18,821 nucleotides of DNA from Treponema sp. (GTDB taxonomy: Bacteria; Spirochaetota; Spirochaetia; Treponematales; Treponemataceae), in contig JAEDCY010000049.1 of assembly GCA_016293915.1 (NCBI GenBank), positions 1 to 18,821 of the forward strand. Reading direction: 5' to 3'. Made by a program: the position numbers and the translations under genes. Under the pieces are notes generated by a model. It was not told the DNA's origin. It worked only from the letters and a program-made list of their open reading frames with translations, and ran no database searches. Position 1 is the stretch's first letter; every line of letters starts with the position of its first letter. Shown here one piece after another: positions 6,895-13,851 of the stretch.

Positions 6895-6967
6895 ATATGC
6901 CTTTCGGTGGAAAAGACACCTGCTAACGGAATGATGTTAGCAGGTATCTTTTCCACCTACGGCATAT
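6895..6967 (-). promoter_or_regulatory. Large imperfect hairpin in the atpK leader
   Basis: Arms of 33 and 32 bases (6895-6927, 6936-6967) match except for a few positions: atatgcc, then a short mismatched stretch, then ggtggaaaaga and acctgctaac with one mismatch. The loop is 8 nt. In the minus-strand mRNA it ends about ten bases before the atpK Shine-Dalgarno region. It has no T-tract, so stabilising a processed atpK-containing mRNA or tuning its translation fits better than termination. Confidence 0.55.
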
Positions 6968-7010
6968 AAAAACTAAGTCTATATAAATAAACTTTTCTCC
7001 TTTATTGCAA

Positions 7011-7047
7011 GGTGATTTCGATACGCCCTTCGGGCTACTCAATCACC
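7011..7047. repeat. Nested palindromic repeat abutting the atpI stop codon
   Basis: Outer arms ggtgatt (7011-7017) and aatcacc (7041-7047) enclose an inner gccc-ttc-gggc hairpin (7025-7035) with tcgata and tactc spacers. I recall similar ggtgatttcgatacg...tactcaatcacc palindromes as dispersed repeats in bacterial genomes. It ends two bases before the atpI stop codon (7050-7052). Confidence 0.6.
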
Positions 7048-7049
7048 GT

Positions 7050-9047
7050 TTATTTCAACTCGAAACGGAACGGCTTGAACTCTTTACCTGTTTCATGGAA
7101 GAACTTGCTGAAGAATTCGTAATACTGAAGACGTATTACCTGAATTGCAACAATCATTCCTTCCAGCACAATAATAAGTGCGTTTCCGGCAATTAAAACT
7201 ATAATTCCGCCGATACTTCTCGGTCCACCTACCATTTCTGTAAGTGTAAGAATTGTAAAATTCAAAACTGCATGTGAAAGAGCAAAAGCGCCGACACGCA
7301 CAAAACTTACAGTATTTGAAAGATAGCCGGAAACAACTTCAATCAGTTCAACTGCACCAGAAATCACATAAGTACCAAAGCCGTTTTCAAACAAAGGCTT
7401 TTCATGATTCAGTGCCCGCTCAAAAGGCTCTGCAAAAGCTGCAAAGAAAAGCGAAACAAGAATTATGATAATGTCATAAGCTGCAACTGCATGCTTTGCA
7501 AGAACTATGCGGAGAACAAGCGCAATTACATACCAGAAGAACACTGCACCTGCAAGTCCATTTTTACCAAGCAGAGCTTCTGCATAACGTTTACGCCCAA
7601 GATTATTTATGATATTCAAAACAAGTCCGCAGGTATTAATTACAAATCCGATTGCAACAGCAACACCAAAAACACCAAACATAACGTAAATTGATTTAGG
7701 ATCTGCAGACGGCATTAACTTCAAAATAGGAGCACGAGGAGTTCCGAAAAGTCCTGTTACCCATTCAGCAAAAGGCTCAAGAACAGTTTCTGTTCCAAAG
7801 AATTCACCGGTCAAAAGTCCCATAATCGAACTTGAAATACCTATAGCCATGAAAATCGGGGCAAACTTATTCCAGGCGCCAACTTTTATTACATTGCACA
7901 ACATCAGGATTCCAAAAAGAACAAAGAAGAGGCCCTGACCAAAATCTCCAAACATAATTCCAAAAAGAATTGTAAAGAAGACAGCTACAAAAGGAGTTGG
8001 GTCAATAGCCCCATAAACAGGAGAACCATAAGAGAAAATCATTCTCTCAAAGCTCTTTACAAATTTACCATGCTTAAGCTTTACTGGAACCTGCTCCTTT
8101 CCAGACATAACAGAAGGTACTTCAAACGGCTCATAAGCACGAATTGCAATCCGTCCCTCAGTAAGTTCGTCTAGCCCCTTCATATAGTTTTCAGTTTCGC
8201 TGGCAGGAATCCATCCGGTGATACGGTAAACAAGTTCAGTTGATTCCAGACGGCGGGTAACATCTTCTATCTGAACGGCAATAGTAAAACTGCCGAGGAG
8301 CTTTTCAATCTGAGCCTGATGAGTTTCTGCAAAATTAGATTTTTCAGCAATAAGTTCTTCGAGATTTTTATCAGCTTCTGCTTTCTTTTGTTCGAGTCCC
8401 TTCAAAGCAGATTCAGGAACACCTTTAAATTCTGCCGGAACTTCAAGTTCAACAAAGTTATGATTTTTAAGTTCAGCATCAAGGGCAAAGCGGCCTTTTT
8501 TTGAAGAAGCAACAAGTATATGAGAAGAATCATTTCCAAGTTTAATTACAACCGCAGAACCTTCGAGTCGGTATTTCAAATCTTCATACTGATTTTCCGG
8601 AATACGTCCAATGCGAAGAGACAGAAAGGAAAGATGCTCAAGCTCAGAATACGAAACCTTAAGATTCGAAAAGGCCATTGCTTCTTTATAAGCTTCGTTT
8701 ACTTTGTGAGCCTCGTCTTTTGCATCAGCAATTCTTGTTTTTAAATCTGTATAAGCGGCAATAATATCTGCGGCCTTTTTACGGTCGTCATCGCAAGGTG
8801 CACTGCAATCTTTAATTCCTGCAAGAGAAGAATCATAACCAAGTTCTGTATAAGCCTTTGAAAGGCTGTCATAAAAGTGAGAATCAATATTTAATGATTC
8901 TTCGCCTTCTGCATCTTTTGCAGCTGAGTCCTTCAACTTTGACTGAAACTGAAAATTCTCTTTTTTACCTATATATTCAATTACAGCTGAAATATCATTC
9001 TTAAGAACCATAAGTTCAAGAAGCTTCATTTCTGCAGTTTTAGCCAT
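7050..9047 (-). CDS. atpI: V-type ATP synthase subunit I (membrane stator, a-subunit)
   Basis: 665 aa. Residues 1-340 are a cytoplasmic coiled-coil region with two globular lobes that contact the peripheral stalks. Residues from about 350 hold seven or eight membrane helices starting at DPTPFVAVFFTILFGIMFGDFGQG; the last contains the motif SFVRVGAFALSHAVLNF with R584, equivalent to the essential arginine that faces the K-ring carboxylate (R735 of yeast Vph1). It forms the ion half-channels. The start overlaps the end of atpC by eight bases, and GGAGGT sits in the last atpC codons, showing translational coupling. The stop codon is next to a palindromic repeat, and a 174-bp gap with that repeat and a hairpin separates it from atpK. 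The length is normal for a bacterial I subunit. Confidence 0.96.
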   Translation of the reverse strand: MAKTAEMKLLELMVLKNDISAVIEYIGKKENFQFQSKLKDSAAKDAEGEESLNIDSHFYDSLSKAYTELGYDSSLAGIKDCSAPCDDDRKKAADIIAAYTDLKTRIADAKDEAHKVNEAYKEAMAFSNLKVSYSELEHLSFLSLRIGRIPENQYEDLKYRLEGSAVVIKLGNDSSHILVASSKKGRFALDAELKNHNFVELEVPAEFKGVPESALKGLEQKKAEADKNLEELIAEKSNFAETHQAQIEKLLGSFTIAVQIEDVTRRLESTELVYRITGWIPASETENYMKGLDELTEGRIAIRAYEPFEVPSVMSGKEQVPVKLKHGKFVKSFERMIFSYGSPVYGAIDPTPFVAVFFTILFGIMFGDFGQGLFFVLFGILMLCNVIKVGAWNKFAPIFMAIGISSSIMGLLTGEFFGTETVLEPFAEWVTGLFGTPRAPILKLMPSADPKSIYVMFGVFGVAVAIGFVINTCGLVLNIINNLGRKRYAEALLGKNGLAGAVFFWYVIALVLRIVLAKHAVAAYDIIIILVSLFFAAFAEPFERALNHEKPLFENGFGTYVISGAVELIEVVSGYLSNTVSFVRVGAFALSHAVLNFTILTLTEMVGGPRSIGGIIVLIAGNALIIVLEGMIVAIQVIRLQYYEFFSKFFHETGKEFKPFRFELK

Positions 9048-10056
9048 TTATACCTCCAACGACTTCCATAGCCTCTTCGGGATTTACATTTAATCTTATA
9101 CTTTCAACAGCAGTACGTATACAGCTGAGCTCAAAATTCTTCATTTTATACCAGCCGATAAGCGAACACGGGTCTGACGGAAATTGATGAAACAGTTTTG
9201 TTGCCTTTCTGTTAATTTCCACGCGGTTGCGACGTTCTATCCAGACAGGATCAATCTGCCAGACCTGTCCATCTTCATGAGGATTTACAAGATCTGAATA
9301 TTTCCAGTTGCTCCACGGCTCATATTCATCAAGCGGCCAGTCCAGGATTTTAATTGCTGGAGCAGCAACAGGATCTGAACGGCCAGGCTTATCTGTTACA
9401 TAAATCAGATTACTGATAATATCTTCATTCTTCATATTGTAAAACAGTCTGAGTCGTAAAACCCATACAATATTTTTTATAATGAATTCCTGCTTGTAAA
9501 GCTCAAGAAGAGCCTCGCTTGCCTCCCCCTTCTCACGCTGAGCTGATTCCCAGAGATGGCGGCAAACCTGAATGTCGATTTTAAATTCAAACTGCTGCTG
9601 CTCGTGAATTGAAGGAACTTTATTATACCAAGAAAATGGAGTTCCTCTGGTAATTTTTTTAATATCAGGCCAGGCTTTATAATGTAATGAAGAATACGAG
9701 CCTAAATCTATCAACTTTGGAGGATTTTTTTCTCCCTTACACAAAGAGGCTCCAATTTCTTTAAGATTTTCGCCTTCAAAAAGTAAAAGCTGATCAACAA
9801 GTACACGCTCCGGCTTATCATACATATCAATAAACTTTACATACTGAGCTATAAAGTCAGTAAAAGCTTTTTCCTCAATCTGCTGAGAGAGAAGAACTTC
9901 AGGTACAAGAGGCGACTGAGTTCTGTAAAGAAGAGTCCATAATTCACCTATAGACTTAGCCGAAAAAAATTGATGAGCACGTTTAGCTGTAAATGATTTG
10001 CCTATGATTCCGTTGGCTTTTGCAAAAACAAAGGCATCTGCACCAGTCTTATCCAC
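9040..10056 (-). CDS. atpC: V-type ATP synthase subunit C (AC39/d-type)
   Basis: 338 aa, mostly helical. This subunit is the funnel-shaped socket that joins the D/F axle to the membrane ring. It begins at a GTG (10056) with AAGGAG six bases upstream and follows atpG by 24 bp. The N-terminus (DAFVFAKANGIIGKSFT) matches the Y/F-x-x-x-R/K-x-x-G-M/I pattern of AC39 proteins, which start by describing a 'variant of a helix bundle' repeated three times. Trp-rich stretches (DEYEPWSNWKYSDLVNP) are not something I can assign. Position between stalk subunit G and stator I, plus overall size, support the assignment more than any single motif. There is no signal peptide or membrane segment. Confidence 0.88.
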   Translation of the reverse strand: MDKTGADAFVFAKANGIIGKSFTAKRAHQFFSAKSIGELWTLLYRTQSPLVPEVLLSQQIEEKAFTDFIAQYVKFIDMYDKPERVLVDQLLLFEGENLKEIGASLCKGEKNPPKLIDLGSYSSLHYKAWPDIKKITRGTPFSWYNKVPSIHEQQQFEFKIDIQVCRHLWESAQREKGEASEALLELYKQEFIIKNIVWVLRLRLFYNMKNEDIISNLIYVTDKPGRSDPVAAPAIKILDWPLDEYEPWSNWKYSDLVNPHEDGQVWQIDPVWIERRNRVEINRKATKLFHQFPSDPCSLIGWYKMKNFELSCIRTAVESIRLNVNPEEAMEVVGGING

Positions 10057-10080
10057 AAGGAACTCCTTAATCAGACCGGC

Positions 10081-10392
10081 TTATGAAAAAATCAGCCTGT
10101 CAAGCAGAGACGAAAAATCCTCATAATTCTGACTCTTGGCAGCCAGAGATTCTTTATAGGATTCTATTTCTTTCTGATATTTCTCTGCAATTTGCTGATG
10201 ATTATTCTGATATTCAGCTTCAAGGCGGGCCGCTACTTGTTCATAGCGGATTTTATATTCTGCGTTGTATTTAGATCGGGCTTCTGAGAGGCGGCGGTCT
10301 GCTTCCTGTGCGGCATCGTTTATAAGTGTCGATGCATTTTTTTCTACTTCAAGCAGATGATTAATGGCATCAATTTCTGTATTCTCTGCCAT
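10081..10392 (-). CDS. V-type ATP synthase subunit G/H-like peripheral stalk
   Basis: 103 aa, almost entirely a charged coiled coil (about 8-95), with the opening INHLLEVEKNASTLINDAAQEADRRLSEAR typical of V-ATPase G/H stalk proteins. It would pair with subunit E to form the stator that stops the head from turning. AGGAG lies eight bases before the ATG. It is the first V-ATPase gene of the operon, 20 bp after the EIIA-like gene. Coiled coils give weak sequence signals, so the assignment rests mainly on the conserved N-terminal pattern and on position before subunits C and I; otherwise the set would lack a G subunit. Confidence 0.8.
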   Translation of the reverse strand: MAENTEIDAINHLLEVEKNASTLINDAAQEADRRLSEARSKYNAEYKIRYEQVAARLEAEYQNNHQQIAEKYQKEIESYKESLAAKSQNYEDFSSLLDRLIFS

Positions 10393-10412
10393 GATATGAC
10401 TCCTGTAATTAT

Positions 10413-10883
10413 TTACATTTCCATAGACTCTATAAGGTCATACACTTCCTGCGAAGTTTGGGCCTGTAAAACATTTTTTACAAAATCCGGATTACTTACT
10501 ATCTGAAGAATATCACGTAAAACGTGAAGATGAGTCTCAGTATCTTTTTCTTCAAACAGGATTTCAAAAACTACATTTACTACAGGATGTTCAGGATTTA
10601 CATCTGGTTCCGGTGAATCAAATTCAATTCCCGAACGGCTGATTCCTAAAGCCACGAGAGTATCTCCCGCAGAAGAGCACAATGCATGTGGAACAGCCAC
10701 CATTGGAAATACAGCAGTACTCATTTTCTCTTCCCGTGCAACAAGAGCATCCATTGCTTCCCTGCGATTCAAACCGGGATTCCTAGCAACAAGAACTTCC
10801 AGAAGTTCTGCAAAGCACTCTTCTTTTTCTGTACTTTCCAGAGCAACCTTTATGGAAGATGGAGAAAGGAAACTGCTGAGCAT
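10413..10883 (-). CDS. PTS EIIA-like protein (PtsN/fructose type)
   Basis: 156 aa, one EIIA domain of the mannitol/fructose/nitrogen family. H66 in MVAVPHALC is the predicted phosphorylated histidine (the family motif is GxAIPHA). REEKMSTAVFPM before it and HLHVLRDILQIVSNPDFVKNVLQAQTSQEVYDLIE near the end are the matching conserved segments. No EIIB or EIIC domain is attached or nearby, so a regulatory role like PtsN (EIIA-Ntr) is more likely than sugar uptake. AAGGAG overlaps the secG stop codon. Its position between secG and the V-ATPase genes, with gaps of 10 and 20 bp, means it shares their transcript. A link between phosphorylation state and ATPase activity is only a hypothesis. Confidence 0.85.
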   Translation of the reverse strand: MLSSFLSPSSIKVALESTEKEECFAELLEVLVARNPGLNRREAMDALVAREEKMSTAVFPMVAVPHALCSSAGDTLVALGISRSGIEFDSPEPDVNPEHPVVNVVFEILFEEKDTETHLHVLRDILQIVSNPDFVKNVLQAQTSQEVYDLIESMEM

Positions 10884-10893
10884 TCAACGCTCC

Positions 10894-11229
10894 TTATTCA
10901 GCAGCTTCTGATTCTGCCCACCAGTCACCTGTTGCAGTTTCAGTTGTTGACTCAGTAGATTCTACAGAAGTTACAGGAACGAGATCCTTTTCAAGTTTAG
11001 GCTTTTTGTTTACCATTGCAAGACCAAAAGAGAGTGCAAAGAAAAGAAAAACCAATACGAAAGTTGTCTTGGTAAGAACACTTGCAGAATGTGAACCGAA
11101 AGCAGCAGTTCCACGACCACCAAGAAGTCCCATTCCGTTTTCACCATCGTCCTGAATTGAAACCAGCAAAACCAGCAATACACAAACGATTACGAAAAAT
11201 ACCAGAAGAACAAGGCCAATTGTACCCAT
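10894..11229 (-). CDS. secG: Preprotein translocase subunit SecG
   Basis: 111 aa with the SecG layout: membrane helix 1 (about 3-24), a loop with the conserved QDDGENGMGLLGGRGTAAFGS segment (26-46), helix 2 (about 53-73), and an acidic, Ser/Thr/Glu-rich tail to the end. SecG assists SecYE in moving exported proteins across the cytoplasmic membrane, and the size matches the family. It is the first gene of the probable operon: a near-consensus promoter lies at 11273-11301 and GGAG precedes the ATG by nine bases. The EIIA-like gene follows after 10 bp. Clustering of secG with V-ATPase genes is not functionally obvious; shared growth-linked expression is a simple explanation. Confidence 0.92.
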   Translation of the reverse strand: MGTIGLVLLVFFVIVCVLLVLLVSIQDDGENGMGLLGGRGTAAFGSHSASVLTKTTFVLVFLFFALSFGLAMVNKKPKLEKDLVPVTSVESTESTTETATGDWWAESEAAE

Positions 11230-11272
11230 AATTTATTTCTCCAAAAATTTTAATTCAGATAAAGTGTTATAT

Positions 11273-11301
11273 ATTTTAATAAAAATGCTCTACTTCGTCA
11301 A
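11273..11301 (-). promoter_or_regulatory. Sigma-70-type promoter for secG and the V-ATPase operon
   Basis: On the minus strand, TTGACG (11296-11301) is separated by exactly 17 bp from TAAAAT (11273-11278), each 5/6 to consensus. The predicted start is near 11266, giving a leader of about 36 nt before the secG ATG. No other equally good promoter is apparent in the operon. Confidence 0.75.
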
Positions 11302-11320
11302 TGTATAACAAAGCGGTTTA

Positions 11321-11360
11321 ACAAAACAGGCTGAAGCAGAATTATCTCTGTTCAGCCTGT
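11321..11360 (-). terminator. Terminator of the envelope-protein cluster
   Basis: Perfect 10-bp arms acaggctgaa (11326-11335) and ttcagcctgt (11351-11360), extendable by a CAGA/TCTG inner stem with one bulged base. On the minus strand it is followed by TTTTGT. It separates the large lipoprotein gene from the secG promoter just downstream. Confidence 0.7.
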
Positions 11361-11372
11361 GTATTATAATGG

Positions 11373-11393
11373 ATGCTGAAACAAGTTCAGCAT
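11373..11393. repeat. Simple CAAG-loop hairpin repeat
   Basis: Arms atgctgaa (11373-11380) and ttcagcat (11386-11393) around loop acaag, flanked by GG and GACC. Nearly identical to the hairpin at 1582-1602 (one loop base differs), and the same arms flank the module at 15607-15707. It has no adjacent T-tract on the minus strand, so it does not look like a terminator here. Confidence 0.7.
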
Positions 11394-11410
11394 GACCTTA
11401 TTACTGAGTT

Positions 11411-13381
11411 TTAGCGCTTAATAGTTACGGCAAATACTTTGCTGTACCATCTTGCGGCTGTATCACCAGTAAGCTGCTTCAAAGCAAGAACTGTTACACA
11501 GTAAGTCTTTCCTTCAAGAGGATCAATTGCACCTGGAGCAACAGTTGAACCTCTTGTATCAAGTTCTACTGTTGAACCTTCAGCAGTTCTACTTGCTTTA
11601 TCACCAAAGTTTACCTTGATTGCTTCTGCACCAGCTACTGTAAATGTAAACACAGGGTTTGTTGCACCAGTTTCAGTCAAATCCAGTACTGCATTCTTAC
11701 AGTCTACATTAGAAGTACTAACAATATCAGCAATTGCAGTTACATCTGCATCATCAAGTTCTCCATATTCTTCCGAAACAGTATAAGAAATAATATATGT
11801 AGGATCATAAGAAGCCCATACAGAAAGATTCTCCCAATTATTATATGTAGAAATTGTTGTTGCAGCAGCAGCTGTACTTGGCTTGTAATACCAGTCAACA
11901 AAAGGATTATGATTACGAGTTGCCATTGGATATGTATCTGCAGATCCAGCAGCAGGCTTTCCTGCCTGAAGAGTAATTTCTGCACCGGCATAAGTCTTGA
12001 ATTCTGTATAAGTTCCTTCATAACTTTCTGTCGCACTTTTCTCAAGTTTTCCACTGCTAAGATCATAATCAATCTTATAGCGGTTTACCTTAGATGTGCT
12101 ATAACCTGTTAATGCAGGTTTTGTTGCTGTTGCTGCTACGTTATCTGCATCAACACAAGCAGTACGTCCTTCGAACTCAGAAATACCACAAGAGTTCCAT
12201 GCTGCAATTTCAAAATCATAAAGCACACCAAGCTTAAGGTTTACTTCACAACTTGTTGTAGAGGTTCCAAGTGTTCCATCTGCACGGAAATCACTACCCC
12301 AGAAATAGTATTCATCAGTTGCAGTATCTTCTTCTGCACCATATACTTTTGTACTTACAGGTGTATCAGTTGATGTTGTTGTATAAGCATCCCATTCTGT
12401 TACTTTAAGGACAAAGCTCTCTTCGTTTGTAGAGTTATCAGTCCATTTAATGTGAGCCTTGTAGAATCCGTTCTTTTCAGAACCTTCAACAAGAAGAACT
12501 TTAAGATTTTCAGGTTTTTCAGGAATTCTATCCATAATATCTGGAACAGTAACATCAGCTACAGTTTTTCTTCCAGGGGCAACTACTACTACATCAGAAT
12601 AAAAACCTGTTTTTCTTCCTGAAGAAGTTTTAAACCAGATTTTGAACATATAACGGCCAGGTTCAACATCCAGATTATTTGCTGTAAATACACACTTTGT
12701 ATTTGGTTCTGTAGAATCTGGATCTGATGAAGATACAGAAAGATCTGACAATACAAAAGCAGAATCAGATATCTCCATCTTTGTATTATCTGAACCAACT
12801 GCATACAACTGATTATTATCAATCTTATACAAACCAGCTTCACACTTGTCAATTTTTTTATCTGCTACAGATTTATATGGGTCGAAGAATTTTACTGTAA
12901 GCTCAACAGAACCTGCCTGATTTACTCCATCAGGAGTCAAAGTGAATTCAATGTTTGTCAAAGCTGTATTTGTAAGGTCAGCAAAGTAATCACCTTTAAG
13001 AACAGGAACTGCACTTGCAGCATCTGCACCATCATAAGCAGTAAGAGTAAGATACCACTTATCATAAGTCAAAGAAACTACAGCCTGTTTTGCAGTAAGT
13101 TCTTCAGCTGCAAACACGTGACTTACAGAAGCACCCTTTGCAGAAGTACCTGTAAGTTCAAGCTTCTGAAAAACTGAAGTATTATCATAAACTGTTGTAG
13201 GATTAATAGTTCTGGCTCCAGCTTCATTAATGGTTTCACCTACCCCAACAGAAACAAGACACTGTCCAGGTAAAATCATACCACCAGTTATCGCTGCATC
13301 ATTTGATGAAATGTTTGTACAACCTGCAAAAAGCATTACTGCTAATGCAGCCCAAAGCAAATTATAAAATTTACTTTTCAT
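11411..13381 (-). CDS. Large surface lipoprotein with fibronectin III and InlB-like domains
   Basis: 656 aa. Lipobox LFAG-C with lipidated C21 after a basic/hydrophobic leader (1-20). Residues about 45-270 are beta-rich and probably form two sandwich domains (one ends TNIEFTLTP near 150; the next is VELTVKFFD to SDVVVVAPG). Residues about 286-405 look like a fibronectin III domain (PENLKVLL, AHIKWTDNSTNEESFVLKVTEW, LGVLYDFEIAAWNSCG). Residues about 433-527 resemble an InlB B-type repeat (YKIDYD...FVDWYYK...NLSVWASYD). A final beta-rich region (530-656) ends VFAVTIKR. The protein is threonine- and alanine-rich. GGAGGT lies six bases upstream of the ATG. It is the last gene of a three-gene envelope cluster. 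Such modular proteins often bind host or polymer surfaces, but nothing here shows the ligand, and outer- versus inner-membrane placement is unknown. Confidence 0.8.
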   Translation of the reverse strand: MKSKFYNLLWAALAVMLFAGCTNISSNDAAITGGMILPGQCLVSVGVGETINEAGARTINPTTVYDNTSVFQKLELTGTSAKGASVSHVFAAEELTAKQAVVSLTYDKWYLTLTAYDGADAASAVPVLKGDYFADLTNTALTNIEFTLTPDGVNQAGSVELTVKFFDPYKSVADKKIDKCEAGLYKIDNNQLYAVGSDNTKMEISDSAFVLSDLSVSSSDPDSTEPNTKCVFTANNLDVEPGRYMFKIWFKTSSGRKTGFYSDVVVVAPGRKTVADVTVPDIMDRIPEKPENLKVLLVEGSEKNGFYKAHIKWTDNSTNEESFVLKVTEWDAYTTTSTDTPVSTKVYGAEEDTATDEYYFWGSDFRADGTLGTSTTSCEVNLKLGVLYDFEIAAWNSCGISEFEGRTACVDADNVAATATKPALTGYSTSKVNRYKIDYDLSSGKLEKSATESYEGTYTEFKTYAGAEITLQAGKPAAGSADTYPMATRNHNPFVDWYYKPSTAAAATTISTYNNWENLSVWASYDPTYIISYTVSEEYGELDDADVTAIADIVSTSNVDCKNAVLDLTETGATNPVFTFTVAGAEAIKVNFGDKASRTAEGSTVELDTRGSTVAPGAIDPLEGKTYCVTVLALKQLTGDTAARWYSKVFAVTIKR

Positions 13382-13416
13382 TTTTACCTCCGCGCCGGGT
13401 ACGAGCCGGCAAATAA

Positions 13417-13851
13417 TTATTCTATAATTATTAAAGCCGTGTCCTTATATTCGGTTCCATTAGAATCTGTAACCGTAAGAACCAGCTTATTTACAACATC
13501 ATCCCGAAAAACTCCGGGCACCCGATACGATAATTTTTTTTGCTCAGCAATATCAGTTTCAACTTCTTTATTTTTATCTTTTATATCCTTAACAAGAGCC
13601 GTCCACTTATATGAAACACCGCCATCAGGTGCAATAAGTGAAAGTGTCGTTCCCTTTTTCAACTCATAAGAATCTGAAAGCATAGTACTACAATTAAAAT
13701 CTGGTAAATAAATTGAATACACCCTTTCGTCAGATGCTTCTTCGTGAAAATACTTTTTATTAAAATTATCAATAACCTGATTATAAGAATTGCTGCAAGA
13801 AAGCAGAAGAAAAATCAAAATAATCAAAAAAGAAATTCCACTTCTTTTCAT
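13417..13851 (-). CDS. Small lipoprotein with an Ig/PKD-like domain
   Basis: 144 aa. Lipobox LLLS-C with lipidated C19 after hydrophobic residues 8-18. The mature part has a short linker, then from about 60 a beta-sandwich pattern: YELKKGTTLSLIAPDGGVSYKWTALVKD, YRVPGVFRDDVVNKLVLTVTDSNGTEYKDTALIII, as in PKD or cadherin-like domains with the typical SYKW and LTVTDSNG segments. I do not recognise the specific family. The start overlaps the stop codon of the propeller gene (ATGA), indicating coupling; the gene after it starts 35 bp further, with an AT-rich 9-bp inverted repeat over this stop codon (13412-13432). A shared role with both neighbours in the envelope is likely; the function is unknown. 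Confidence 0.7.
   Translation of the reverse strand: MKRSGISFLIILIFLLLSCSNSYNQVIDNFNKKYFHEEASDERVYSIYLPDFNCSTMLSDSYELKKGTTLSLIAPDGGVSYKWTALVKDIKDKNKEVETDIAEQKKLSYRVPGVFRDDVVNKLVLTVTDSNGTEYKDTALIIIE

Noticed and set aside
6980..7010. Possible internal promoter before atpK (TTGCAA then TTTATA on the minus strand)
   Set aside because: Both elements match consensus poorly, so I did not annotate it.
13393..13409. Short GC hairpin (gccgg/ccggc) between the two lipoprotein genes as a terminator
   Set aside because: The stem is only 5 bp, has no T-tract, and sits directly before a strong Shine-Dalgarno site.
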